Source: Nitrosopumilaceae archaeon (GTDB taxonomy: Archaea > Thermoproteota > Nitrososphaeria > Nitrososphaerales > Nitrosopumilaceae). From it: a DNA stretch of 29,693 bases. Shown in pieces: positions 15,051-23,207 of this stretch. The stretch is from contig JAHRAP010000112.1 of assembly GCA_020027255.1 (NCBI GenBank), positions 1-29,693 of the forward strand, read 5' to 3'. The position numbers were made by a program, and so were the translations under genes. Within the stretch, counting starts at the first letter, position 1; each line of letters opens with the position of its first letter. Below the pieces are notes generated by a model. That model searched no databases. It was not told the DNA's origin and saw only the letters and a program-made list of their open reading frames with translations.

Positions 15051-16568
15051 ATGGAAATCAAAACAGGGCAAGATTACATAAACAGTCTCAAAGGTAGAAA
15101 TCTTAAAGTTTACCTTTTTGGCGAACTAGTTGAAGAGCCGACAGAAAACCCAATTATAAAACCATCAATTAATGCTGTAGCTGAAACTTATGATCTAGCT
15201 ATCCGTGAAGAAGAATTAGCTACTGCACAATCATCTATATCTGGCAAAAATGTAAATCGCTTTCTGCATATAGCTGAAAGTGCAGACGATTTAGTTTTAC
15301 AAAATAAAATGCAACGTAAAATGGGACAAAATACTGGTACATGTTTTCAACGTTGTGTTGGTATGGATGCATTGAACGCACTTCATTCTGTAACTATGGA
15401 AATTGATCAAAAATATGCCACAAATTATCATAATCGTTTATTGAATTTCATTAAAATGATTCAAACAGAAAATCTTGTTATTGGTGGTGCGATGACTGAT
15501 CCTAAAGGTGATCGTAGTAAAACTCCATCTGAACAGGAAGATCCTGATTTATTTGTTCATGTGACTGAAAAAAGGGAAGACGGTGTAATAATAACTGGCT
15601 CCAAAGCACATCAAACTGGATGTATCAATTCTCACTGGATCATTGTTATGCCTACAGTAAGACTAACTAACAATGATAAGGATTACGCTATTGTTGGTGC
15701 TATACCTGTAGACGCATCAGGAATTACTTACATATACGGGCGCCAGTCATGTGATACTAGAAGTGCTGAAGGTGGAGATATCGATCCTGGAAATACAAAG
15801 TTTGCAGGTCAAGAGGCAATAATAGTTTTTGATAATGTATTCATTCCATGGGATAAAATATTTATGTATGGTGAATATGAATTTGCATCCATGTTGATAG
15901 AAAGATTCACTTGTTATCATAGGCGTAGTTACGTATGTAAAACTGGGTTAGGTGATGTATTAATAGGTGCTTCAGCTGCTGTTGCAGATTATAATGGTTT
16001 ATCAAAAACATCACATATTAAAGACAAACTAGTAGAAATGACTCATCTCAATGAATCTATATATGCTGCTGGAATTGCATCATCATATCAAGCGCAAAAA
16101 ATGAAGTCTGGAGTATGGTTAAATGATGATATGTTAGCACAAGTTTGTAAACATAATGTGACAAGATTTCCTTATGAGATAAGTAGACTTGCTCAAGATA
16201 TAGCTGGAGGTCTTGTAGTTACCATGCCATCAGAAAAAGATTTCAAAAACCATGAAATAGGCCCTATCTTGAAAAAATACCTAGTTGGCAGAAAAGGAAT
16301 TAACGTAGAAGATAGAATGAGGGTGTTAAGATTGATAGAAAATATGACACTAGGTAGAAATGCAGTTGGTTATTTAACTGAATCAATGCATGGAGCTGGA
16401 TCTCCACAAGCACAAAGAATCCAAATAGCAAGACAAATGCAATTAGGCTATAAAAAAAAACTAGCTAAAATATTAGCTGGAATTGAAATCAACGACAAAA
16501 TTGACGAAGATAAATATTCTGATTACTTTAAACGTGTATTCAAAGTTCCCACCAACAAAAAATTATAA
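15051..16568 (+). CDS. abfD: 4-hydroxybutyryl-CoA dehydratase
   Basis: The 505-residue product turns 4-hydroxybutyryl-CoA into crotonyl-CoA by a ketyl-radical mechanism. It is the marker enzyme of the 3-hydroxypropionate/4-hydroxybutyrate cycle. The iron-sulfur ligands can be placed at Cys98 and Cys102 (GTCFQRC), with a later His290 and Cys296 (CYHRRSYVC). The FAD-binding acyl-CoA-dehydrogenase-like core is seen in NLVIGGAMTDPKGDR (141-155) and the SKAHQTG/NSHWIIVMPT strand pair. The C-terminal helical part includes ESMHGAGSPQAQRIQ. Full length, no damage. It follows the ligase gene, so two successive steps of the cycle are encoded side by side. The product is cytoplasmic, and the family forms tetramers. 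Confidence 0.97.
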   Translation: MEIKTGQDYINSLKGRNLKVYLFGELVEEPTENPIIKPSINAVAETYDLAIREEELATAQSSISGKNVNRFLHIAESADDLVLQNKMQRKMGQNTGTCFQRCVGMDALNALHSVTMEIDQKYATNYHNRLLNFIKMIQTENLVIGGAMTDPKGDRSKTPSEQEDPDLFVHVTEKREDGVIITGSKAHQTGCINSHWIIVMPTVRLTNNDKDYAIVGAIPVDASGITYIYGRQSCDTRSAEGGDIDPGNTKFAGQEAIIVFDNVFIPWDKIFMYGEYEFASMLIERFTCYHRRSYVCKTGLGDVLIGASAAVADYNGLSKTSHIKDKLVEMTHLNESIYAAGIASSYQAQKMKSGVWLNDDMLAQVCKHNVTRFPYEISRLAQDIAGGLVVTMPSEKDFKNHEIGPILKKYLVGRKGINVEDRMRVLRLIENMTLGRNAVGYLTESMHGAGSPQAQRIQIARQMQLGYKKKLAKILAGIEINDKIDEDKYSDYFKRVFKVPTNKKL

Positions 16569-16613
16569 CGCCATATTTTTATTAAATGAACTATATATTT
16601 GATATGTCTTATA

Positions 16614-17120
16614 TTATTTTCTTCGCTTTTTTATACGATTATACACCATTATCGTTAGTACAACTCCAATTATTATATAATTAATTGGAGGAGCTAAAAA
16701 TCTTATAATGTGACCTACATATGGTATTGTATAAATTACTTTACCTCTATATTCTTCTTCCGTTATTGGAAAATCAACTCCAGGTATGGATGCTTTATTC
16801 GCATCGCCTTTAGTTTTAATAATCTTTGGCACATTATTAATAATAGAATCTACTCGATGGACTATTACTCTATCATGACTTATCGGCTTGTCAAAAACTA
16901 TTATGTCTCCAATAACAATCCTACTAAATTCATAACTTCCTTGGACTACTAATACATCAAAAATTTGTAATTCTGGTATCATGCTACCACTAGAAACTAC
17001 ATAAAATGGATTGTATGTACCAAAAACTACCTGCGTAGATAACCAAATGACAGTAATCGCAATCAGAATTATTATTACATCTTTTATTGATTTTTTGGAT
17101 ATTATATTCTCTATGCGCAA
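16614..17120 (-). CDS. Signal peptidase I (archaeal Sec11-like)
   Basis: The 168-residue membrane protease removes signal peptides from secreted proteins. An N-terminal helix (about 14-33) anchors it and a second hydrophobic helix (about 143-162) lies at the C-terminus, followed by a basic tail. The catalytic Ser46 is in SSGSMIPEL, His88 in VIVHRV replaces the bacterial general-base lysine, and Asp106 in TKGDAN completes the archaeal/ER-type site (S26B). The domain order matches archaeal homologues of similar length. The start is TTG 17120. It converges on the dehydratase gene with a 45-base gap and lies directly after the zinc-ribbon/PRC gene on the same strand (14-base gap), so the two may share a transcript. 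Confidence 0.93.
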   Translation of the reverse strand: MRIENIISKKSIKDVIIILIAITVIWLSTQVVFGTYNPFYVVSSGSMIPELQIFDVLVVQGSYEFSRIVIGDIIVFDKPISHDRVIVHRVDSIINNVPKIIKTKGDANKASIPGVDFPITEEEYRGKVIYTIPYVGHIIRFLAPPINYIIIGVVLTIMVYNRIKKRRK

Positions 17121-17134
17121 ATTATAGCACTGAA

Positions 17135-17860
17135 TTAATTAATACTAGTTCCACATTTTTCACAAAATTTTGAATCGTGTTTATTAATAAACATACAGTT
17201 ACTACATTTTAAATGCATATCATCGCCATCAGTAGATATTTGTTCATTTTTGTTAGCACCAATCAAAATAATTTCACCGATCTTTTTAATATTACTCCAA
17301 TTCACAGTGATGATCTCTCCATCATTTTGGATTACGGCCAAAACTATAGATTGTGAAGAATCTATTCCAACTTGTTTGGCAATCCCAATCTTGTTTGCAT
17401 TTTCATCATAAACCTGCATTCCAATTATAGAGTTGAAAGAAACATTACTATTTTGATCATCATTTTCATGTTTTGATGGTTGTTTTATCGAGTTATCGCG
17501 TTTAGAACTATCCTCATTTATCGCATTACCAACTTCATTATTACTAGGTTTTTTAAATTCTCGATACTCTGCAATTACTGATTTACATTCATCGCAAATG
17601 TATTGGCCTTTTTCTAATAATATTAAATTTTCAGCTACTTCTTCATTTGGATTACTAAACTCTATTTTTGGAGATCTGGCATAATCTTTTTCGCACATGT
17701 TGCAATAATATTTGGAGATCTTAGTTGTCTCCAATCTTCCTAAAGGAGCTAAAAATAAATCTGGACCTCCTAAATTTCCTTTCTGTTGCTCTTCTTCATT
17801 AATCTTGGCAATCACATATCCGCCAGATCCACGCAGCTTCTTAACTTTTAAATCCAACAT
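17135..17860 (-). CDS. PRC-barrel protein with N- and C-terminal zinc ribbons
   Basis: This 241-residue protein has three parts. The N-terminal region has a split zinc site with Cys53/Cys56 (CNMC) and Cys89/Cys92 (CDEC). A charged, low-complexity linker follows (about 100-140). Then comes a PRC-barrel-like domain (about 141-203; SIIGMQVYDENANKIGIAKQVG, then VNWSNIKKIGEIILIG). A C-terminal zinc ribbon has Cys219/Cys222 and Cys233/Cys236. PRC barrels are found in RNA-processing and other adaptor proteins, so a role in RNA or ribosome work is possible, but I assign none. It starts at ATG 17860, divergent from thioredoxin. Two more genes with the same kind of C-terminal ribbon lie within 1.4 kb. 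Confidence 0.78.
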   Translation of the reverse strand: MLDLKVKKLRGSGGYVIAKINEEEQQKGNLGGPDLFLAPLGRLETTKISKYYCNMCEKDYARSPKIEFSNPNEEVAENLILLEKGQYICDECKSVIAEYREFKKPSNNEVGNAINEDSSKRDNSIKQPSKHENDDQNSNVSFNSIIGMQVYDENANKIGIAKQVGIDSSQSIVLAVIQNDGEIITVNWSNIKKIGEIILIGANKNEQISTDGDDMHLKCSNCMFINKHDSKFCEKCGTSIN

Positions 17861-17949
17861 GGATTATTATGCTATTATTAATATATATACTTGAATTTTT
17901 GTCTAATTATACTAATAACATATTTAGGTGCGTACAGAATAATATTAAT

Positions 17950-18294
17950 ATGCCAATAATAAAAATCAAAGATTTAAAAAATTGGGAATCTTCTGTAATT
18001 AATTCCAAAATACCAGTGTTTGTTGATTTCTGGGCTGAATGGTGCGGTCCATGTAGAATGATCGGTCCTATAGTTGAAGAATTATCTACAGAATATGACG
18101 GAAAAATAAATTTTGTTAAAGTCAATGTAGATGAATCTAATGAATTGGCATCAAAATATAATATTTTTAGTATACCTACACTTCTAATATTTAACAATGG
18201 AAAATTGATAGATCAACAAGTTGGAGCTGCATCTAAAGAATCATACAAAAATATGATCAATCGAATATTAGAAAATAAAGGAGAAGCTAATTAG
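17950..18294 (+). CDS. trxA: Thioredoxin
   Basis: The 114-residue product is a standard thioredoxin with the active site WCGPC in FWAEWCGPCRM (Cys36 and Cys39 counting from ATG 17950). The cis-proline loop SIPTLLIF and the closing strand-helix with GAASKESY follow. It reduces protein disulfides in the cytoplasm. The frame is open upstream to 17869, but those residues are not part of the fold, so ATG 17950 is the right start. The gene sits between zinc-ribbon proteins, divergent from one and 39 bases ahead of another. Zinc ribbons with free thiols are possible substrates, but this is only inferred from position. Confidence 0.95.
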   Translation: MPIIKIKDLKNWESSVINSKIPVFVDFWAEWCGPCRMIGPIVEELSTEYDGKINFVKVNVDESNELASKYNIFSIPTLLIFNNGKLIDQQVGAASKESYKNMINRILENKGEAN

Positions 18295-18333
18295 GATCTA
18301 AAACAATTAATAACACATTATATAAGTTTACAT

Positions 18334-18864
18334 ATGTCAGATACAGTGGACACATTAAATCTATTAACAGAAAAACTTAACGATTTATTTAATCAAACAC
18401 AAAACTACTATGAAGCATTTTTAGATACTAACACACTTTACAAAAACGGCCAAATTAGCGACAGCGATTTTTTTAAAAAATTGGGAGATTACACAGTGGC
18501 ATATTCTGCATTAGAATTTCTTTCTATCAAAGTTATATTTGAAATCAAAAAAGCTATTGATAAAATACCTAACGGCCAAAATGTTGCTGGTTCTAACCAT
18601 CAAGGATTTATGACAAACCAAATACCACAAAATATTGGAAGTGGACATCCTAATTCTAATATCCAACAACTTGGAACTATGTCAAACCCAATAGGAGCCC
18701 CTCCACAAGTTATATCTACACAAGATAATTTTTCTAATGTAGGAACACTTCCGTCTCCAGATCCTACACTAATGACTTCGCAGTCAGTAAAAACATGCAA
18801 TTCATGTGGTATGACATTGAGATTAAATGCAAAATTTTGTACCAAATGTGGAAATAAAATTTAA
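18334..18864 (+). CDS. Helical protein with C-terminal zinc ribbon
   Basis: The 176-residue protein begins with about 80 residues predicted to be helical (LLTEKLNDLFNQTQNYYEAF and ALEFLSIKVIFEIKKAID). A flexible Asn/Pro/Gln/Ser-rich linker follows (about 83-152). It ends in a zinc ribbon with CNSCG and, after ten residues, CTKCG. I recognise no named family. The layout (helical module, disordered linker, terminal ribbon) suggests an adaptor. It follows thioredoxin by 39 bases on the same strand and converges with another zinc-ribbon gene, the two stops lying 26 bases apart. Confidence 0.75.
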   Translation: MSDTVDTLNLLTEKLNDLFNQTQNYYEAFLDTNTLYKNGQISDSDFFKKLGDYTVAYSALEFLSIKVIFEIKKAIDKIPNGQNVAGSNHQGFMTNQIPQNIGSGHPNSNIQQLGTMSNPIGAPPQVISTQDNFSNVGTLPSPDPTLMTSQSVKTCNSCGMTLRLNAKFCTKCGNKI

Positions 18865-18890
18865 TCATTTTACATTATCTGTTTATTATA

Positions 18891-19250
18891 TCATTTTTGG
18901 TTTTCCCCACACTCTACACAAAATCTTGCTTCGCTCGAATTTTCTTTGCCACATTCTGAGCAATATTTTATATTATCAGAATTTTTATTTTGGCCAATTT
19001 TTCTTACAGCTCCTGTAGGTATGTATTTGTCATCATCAATTATTTTTACTACTGTATTTTTGTCTTTATCTTCCATATATGACATCATACGTGGAATTGT
19101 ATTTTTCTTGTTGTTCGGATCTGGGATGGTGTCGCCTAGCCAAAATGAATATCTTAGTAAAGTCAGCTCTGGCGTAGAAAAAGTTAGTGTGTGACTAGAC
19201 ATATATTCTTCTGCAGCAGCTTTGGAATTAAAAACTTTCATTATTATCAT
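18891..19250 (-). CDS. Small protein with C-terminal zinc ribbon
   Basis: The 119-residue product (from ATG 19250; ATG 19241, which begins MKVFNSK, is equally possible) has about 85 residues with mixed helix and strand, then a basic turn. It ends in a zinc ribbon with CSECGKENSSEARFCVECG. The N-terminal part (SKAAAEEYMSSHTL, PELTLLRYSFWLGD) matches no family I know. The end closely parallels the ribbons of the genes at 17135 and 18334, although the bodies differ. The gene is convergent with 18334-18864, and tRNA-Ala lies 27 bases upstream on the same strand. Confidence 0.72.
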   Translation of the reverse strand: MIIMKVFNSKAAAEEYMSSHTLTFSTPELTLLRYSFWLGDTIPDPNNKKNTIPRMMSYMEDKDKNTVVKIIDDDKYIPTGAVRKIGQNKNSDNIKYCSECGKENSSEARFCVECGENQK

Positions 19251-19277
19251 TTTTGATAATGGACATAATATAGCTAA

Positions 19278-19349
19278 TGGACCGGGAGGGAATCGAACCC
19301 TCTACCTCCACGTTGCGAACGTAGCATTATGCCAGTAAACCACCGGCCC
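19278..19349 (-). tRNA. tRNA-Ala (anticodon CGC)
   Basis: On the minus strand the acceptor stem is GGGCCGG/CCGGTCC. It contains a G-U pair at 3-70, the identity element for alanyl-tRNA synthetase. The anticodon stem CTACG/CGTGG encloses TTCGCAA (anticodon CGC, Ala). The T stem is GAGGG/CCCTC with loop TTCGATT, and the discriminator is A. The D stem is weak (three pairs, two of them A-U). There is no intron and no encoded CCA. Confidence 0.95.
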
Positions 19350-19405
19350 TAGAACATAAACCCATTTTGGTATTTATTTAATTATGGTTAATCATATAAT
19401 TCATT

Positions 19406-20815
19406 ATGCCTGTTTATGACGCTGTAATAACCAACTCACATGTAGTCTTACCAAATATGATAATAGAAAAAAATATAGTTATAGACAACGGAAAAATAAT
19501 TTCATTTACAAATGACACTCCACAATGCGATATCAAAATAAACGCAACAGGTTTAATATCAATTCCAGGTGTAATTGATCCGCACGTTCATTACGGCGTA
19601 TATTCTCCAATCAGACAAGCTGCCATGACTGAATCTAGAGTAGCTGCAATTGGAGGAATAACATCTATGATGCGAATGTTACGAACTACCAAATCATATA
19701 AAGATATATTAACACAACACATATCCGCATCTTCTAATTCGCATTATGTTGACTATTCTATTCATGCCTCCATATTCAATAAACCGCAAGTAGACGAGAT
19801 GGAATATTGTATTAATCATAACGTTTCGTCTTTTAAATTATATATGAATCTGGGATTAAACATCGGAAAAATCTATATGGATATGGATACAAACACAGAT
19901 CGTTTACAAGAATCAACAGTTGAAATAAATTACGAATTAATTAAACATGTGATAAAGAATGCGTCATCTCTCAACTGTCCTGTTTTGGTACATGCTGAAG
20001 ACTATACAATATGTTCACATAATGAAACAAAAGCTCAATTAGAAAATCGAGACGGGTTAAAAACATGGTCTATTTGCAGATCTGAAGATTCAGAATCTAT
20101 TGCAATAAAAAATATTTCCAAACTAGCCAGAGATTTTAATTGTGTCCTATATTTTGTTCATATTGGTTCTATTCTAGCAATGAAGCAAATACTTCATGAA
20201 AAAAATAAAGGCACCAAAATTTATACTGAAACATGTCCACATTATTTAACCTTATCTTATGACACACATCATGATTATGATGCAAAAGTCATGCCTCCAA
20301 TAAGATCAGCTAATGATATTCAATATATTTGGAATTCGCTGAGTAATAATCATATCGATACTATTGGAACTGATCATGTTGCAAATAGATTATCTCGCAA
20401 AATGGGAAAAAATATTTGGACTACTTTAGCTGGATTCCCTGGACTCGGAACGTCTTTATCCATATTATTAAGTGAAGGTATAAATAAAAATAAAATGTCA
20501 CTATTACAATTAGTCAAGCTTACCAGCACTAACACTGCCAAAATTTTTGGCATGTATCCAGCAAAAGGTTCTCTAGAAAAAAAGTCAGACGCCGATATAA
20601 CATTAATAGATCTCAAAAAAGAAATGAAAGTAAAAAACATTCCATTTTGTGGATATTCTGATTATAATGTTTATGACGATATGAAATTGAAGGGTTGGCC
20701 AGTTAAAACATTGTTGCGCGGTAAATTAATCTCAGACAATTTCGAAGTTGTAGGGAAACCTGGATATGGTAAAATGATTGATAGGAAATCACAAAATATT
20801 GAAGCTGCCATCTAA
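19406..20815 (+). CDS. Dihydropyrimidinase/hydantoinase-like cyclic amidohydrolase
   Basis: The 469-residue product is a metal-dependent cyclic amidohydrolase with a binuclear site. It shows His60 and His62 (DPHVHYG), the lysine that becomes carbamylated (Lys144 in SFKLYMN), His196 (VLVHAED), His252 (YFVHIG) and Asp323 (GTDHV). A conserved ETCPHYL stretch follows His252. This motif set fits dihydropyrimidinase, D-hydantoinase or allantoinase better than classical dihydroorotase, although archaeal dihydroorotases overlap with this group and pyrimidine synthesis cannot be excluded. The final 90 residues form the usual beta-sandwich cap (SDADITLIDL). A TATA-like tract (19371-19380) lies about 30 bases before ATG 19406. 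The 3' end overlaps the convergent rpiA by 27 bases. Confidence 0.85.
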   Translation: MPVYDAVITNSHVVLPNMIIEKNIVIDNGKIISFTNDTPQCDIKINATGLISIPGVIDPHVHYGVYSPIRQAAMTESRVAAIGGITSMMRMLRTTKSYKDILTQHISASSNSHYVDYSIHASIFNKPQVDEMEYCINHNVSSFKLYMNLGLNIGKIYMDMDTNTDRLQESTVEINYELIKHVIKNASSLNCPVLVHAEDYTICSHNETKAQLENRDGLKTWSICRSEDSESIAIKNISKLARDFNCVLYFVHIGSILAMKQILHEKNKGTKIYTETCPHYLTLSYDTHHDYDAKVMPPIRSANDIQYIWNSLSNNHIDTIGTDHVANRLSRKMGKNIWTTLAGFPGLGTSLSILLSEGINKNKMSLLQLVKLTSTNTAKIFGMYPAKGSLEKKSDADITLIDLKKEMKVKNIPFCGYSDYNVYDDMKLKGWPVKTLLRGKLISDNFEVVGKPGYGKMIDRKSQNIEAAI

Positions 20816-21472
20816 ATTGGCCTTATATATTATATCTGGTTTTCTTTGAAAAATACCTACTTCTAAAACTCCGGCAATTTTCATGATTTTCTTTAATAAT
20901 ATTTGAGGTTTTCTAATCGTCCCAAAATCACAATCTATAATCATATTCCCATTTTCAGTTATTATTGGATATCCTTTCGATGCAATACGAAGTGACGCCT
21001 TTCCATTTATTTTAATTAATTTTTTTGTGATATATGATCTAGCTGAATTGTGAATTTCTATTGGTATGCTAATATCCATTTTATTAACAAATTTAGATTC
21101 ATCTGCCATGATAATTACATTTTTAGACATATTCATTAGTATGTTCTCCTTCAGCAAAGCCCCGCCTCCTCCTTTCACTAAATTTCTTTCTTTGTCTATC
21201 TGATCTGCCCCGTCAAACATAACATCTACCTCATCTAAATGATCTGATTCTATTAATTGAATGTAATTATTTTGTTCAACAACCATTTTTATTTGTGATG
21301 ACGTCGGAACAGCTTTGATTTTTATTTTGTTTGTTTTGACAAACATTGATAATGTTTTTGCGAATATAGATGATGCATGACCGCTTCCTAACGCAATTAT
21401 TTTTCCGTTTTTAATAAATTTTAATATGTCATTGGATACATTTGTTAATGCATCATCAAAACCATTATTCAA
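20789..21472 (-). CDS. rpiA: Ribose-5-phosphate isomerase A
   Basis: The 227-residue product interconverts ribose 5-phosphate and ribulose 5-phosphate. The phosphate-binding loop ALGSGHASS (27-35), VPTSSQ (55-60), Asp87 and Asp90 in FDGADQID, and Lys100 and Glu109 in KGGGGALLKEN match the E. coli catalytic residues D81, D84, K94 and E103 with a constant offset of six. The glycine loop has SGHAS where bacteria have TGSTA. The start is TTG 21472, overlapping the stop of the coiled-coil membrane gene by eight bases, so rpiA is the last gene of the operon LSm, eL37, coiled-coil protein, RpiA. In autotrophic archaea it supplies ribose for nucleotides. Confidence 0.93.
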   Translation of the reverse strand: MNNGFDDALTNVSNDILKFIKNGKIIALGSGHASSIFAKTLSMFVKTNKIKIKAVPTSSQIKMVVEQNNYIQLIESDHLDEVDVMFDGADQIDKERNLVKGGGGALLKENILMNMSKNVIIMADESKFVNKMDISIPIEIHNSARSYITKKLIKINGKASLRIASKGYPIITENGNMIIDCDFGTIRKPQILLKKIMKIAGVLEVGIFQRKPDIIYKANLDGSFNIL

Positions 21473-22043
21473 CTCCTATCTCTTCCAATTTTGATAGTGT
21501 TTCCATTATTTCAGATTTAATTTTTTTAATTTCAATATCATCATTATTTAGTTTTGAGTTTTTGACATGATCTTGTTCTGTTGTACTGCTAATATGAAAT
21601 AATTCTTGTTTTGTTGCATTATTTAATTCATCTATTGGACCTTTATTTTTATTTGTTACATCTCTATTTTTTAGTTTATCTGATTTAGTATTTGAATTTC
21701 TACCAAATCTATTTTCAAATTTTAAAAAACGTTCATCGATTATTGATTTAATTTTATCTGCATTCCCAACATTATTTTGGTTTTCTAGACTACTAATCTC
21801 ATCTGACACAACATCTAAATTTTTGTGGCATTCTTTTAGTAATTCTAAGTGTTTGTTGTTAATTAATTGTGTGTTATTGAGCTTGATTATCATTTTATTA
21901 ATAAAATTTTGTTTTGCATTCAGATATGATCTATGGTTTATGTTTAGATTAGATTTATGTTGTATATTTTTTGTAAACTGAATTATTAGCGCTACAAAAA
22001 TTGTAGCTATTAATATACAAAAATAAATTGTAATTTCATGCAT
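21465..22043 (-). CDS. Membrane-anchored coiled-coil protein, unknown
   Basis: The 192-residue protein has one N-terminal helix in the membrane (about 5-24) and then a charged, mainly helical cytoplasmic part. Likely coiled-coil runs lie at about 45-90 and 165-190 (IKKIKSEIMETLSKLEEIG), separated by a polar stretch rich in Asn, Lys and Asp that is probably disordered. No enzyme motif is visible. It begins six bases after the eL37 stop and overlaps rpiA by eight bases, so it is translated with housekeeping genes. The single anchor with a coiled coil suggests a scaffold or tether, but no partner can be named. Confidence 0.72.
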   Translation of the reverse strand: MHEITIYFCILIATIFVALIIQFTKNIQHKSNLNINHRSYLNAKQNFINKMIIKLNNTQLINNKHLELLKECHKNLDVVSDEISSLENQNNVGNADKIKSIIDERFLKFENRFGRNSNTKSDKLKNRDVTNKNKGPIDELNNATKQELFHISSTTEQDHVKNSKLNNDDIEIKKIKSEIMETLSKLEEIGVE

Positions 22044-22049
22044 TTATAT

Positions 22050-22211
22050 TTACCATTTCACCCAAGAATATTTTCGTAATTTGGAGTCAGGAAAGCCACA
22101 ATTCGAACATTGTCCATGCCTCTTATGATATGAATTATTACCACATCTTCTACATCTTATATGGGTCTTTTTTTTTGTGAATCCCCCCATTGAAGTTGTT
22201 CCTTTTACCAT
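22050..22211 (-). CDS. rpl37e: Ribosomal protein eL37
   Basis: This 53-residue gene runs from ATG 22211 to TAA 22050. The protein has the zinc site Cys20, Cys23, Cys35 and Cys38 (CRRCG and CSNCGF), the [11 protein letters not shown] and [11 protein letters not shown] stretches typical of eL37, and a basic C-terminus ending VKW. It is a large-subunit protein that packs against 23S rRNA. It begins four bases after the LSm stop. This LSm-eL37 order is conserved in many archaea and supports both calls. Confidence 0.95.
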   Translation of the reverse strand: MVKGTTSMGGFTKKKTHIRCRRCGNNSYHKRHGQCSNCGFPDSKLRKYSWVKW

Positions 22212-22215
22212 AAAA

Positions 22216-22449
22216 TCACTTGCTTGGAGGCGGTGGTGAAATCATAATTACATTATCTCCTCTTACTACTATTGTTCCCAGATTTTTTGCATCGTCGTTG
22301 GAAATTTCTTCGGATTGAGATAGCAATAAATTCATATGCTGATCAAATCCTAGCAAACTACCTCGTATCGTTTTGTTACCTTTGAGTTTAATAAGTACAA
22401 CTTTATCGATACTTTCATTCAAAACTTTTACTGCCATATCTACAGACAT
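22216..22449 (-). CDS. LSm (Sm-like) RNA-binding protein
   Basis: The product is 77 residues from ATG 22449 (TTG 22458 would add three). Sm1 motif features are seen in the middle ([27 protein letters not shown]) and Sm2 in the last third ([13 protein letters not shown]). These proteins form heptameric rings that bind U-rich RNA. The protein ends in a short proline run (PPPPSK). It is the first gene of a minus-strand group with eL37, a coiled-coil protein and RpiA. Confidence 0.95.
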   Translation of the reverse strand: MSVDMAVKVLNESIDKVVLIKLKGNKTIRGSLLGFDQHMNLLLSQSEEISNDDAKNLGTIVVRGDNVIMISPPPPSK

Positions 22450-22502
22450 TTTACTCAAACAGTTCTCTTAAACGCATTATATTAAAATTTCATTTTGTTA
22501 TA

Positions 22503-23207
22503 TTAGTGATTTAAATTGATAAAATAAATGAAATTTTTAACGATTTCGCGCATTATTTTTTGACCAGCTGCGATATTAGCAATAGTTGGATCTCCAATAA
22601 CTCCATTTTTCGTGACAGCGGGAAAAGATCCAGCCAATTTTTTTTTACATTGCAGTAATTTTGTCCCGCGTAAATCATCTATAATTACGCCTTTCCTAGC
22701 ATCTGACATTTTAGTTTTGTCTGATATCGCTAACATCAATGATGTCTCCACAAAACCTCCGTGATCCATTCTATTATCCATGAAATCCCAATACGAAAAA
22801 ACATTTATTTTTAATTTAGGGATCTTGATTTTTGTTTCTAGTTTTGTGATATATTTTTTGTTTCCATAATGACCATTTAAAATAATTATTTTGTTTATAT
22901 TGTTTCTATGTAAAGATGTGCATATATCTATCAGCATTGTTTTTAACGTGTTTGGTTGTAAACTTATATTAAAATATGGTGCATGCTCAGAAGAACAGCC
23001 ATATCTTAATGTTGGTAAAACCATTAAATTGCATTTTGTCGCTAATATTTGAGATATTTTAAACACAATATCCGAGTCTGTAGATATTGGAAGATGTGCA
23101 CCATGTTGTTCTATAGATCCTAACGGTATTAATGCAATCGTATTATTTTTTGAAATAATTTTACGCAATTTAGGATCATATTGATTCTGTATTTCCATAA
23201 TTTTCAT
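22503..23207 (-). CDS. Creatininase-family amidohydrolase (possible ArfB-type deformylase)
   Basis: The product is 234 residues starting at ATG 23207, which overlaps the stop of the upstream gene by one base (TAATG). The longer frame to 23234 would overlap purU further and is less likely. Metal-site residues of the creatininase family are present: Glu33 and His35 (GSIEQHGAHLP), Asp44 (STDSD), His113 (NGHYGN) and Glu154 (FVETSLML). In archaea this family includes ArfB, which removes formate from the first intermediate of riboflavin and F420 synthesis. The pairing with a formyl-tetrahydrofolate deformylase hints at formate or one-carbon chemistry. Other members act on creatinine or on peptide-derived cofactors, so the substrate is open. 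Confidence 0.85.
   Translation of the reverse strand: MKIMEIQNQYDPKLRKIISKNNTIALIPLGSIEQHGAHLPISTDSDIVFKISQILATKCNLMVLPTLRYGCSSEHAPYFNISLQPNTLKTMLIDICTSLHRNNINKIIILNGHYGNKKYITKLETKIKIPKLKINVFSYWDFMDNRMDHGGFVETSLMLAISDKTKMSDARKGVIIDDLRGTKLLQCKKKLAGSFPAVTKNGVIGDPTIANIAAGQKIMREIVKNFIYFINLNH

Noticed and set aside
16710..16952. 80-codon plus-strand frame opposite signal peptidase
   Set aside because: The catalytic Ser, His and Asp of signal peptidase are on the other strand; this frame is Tyr/Asn-rich noise.
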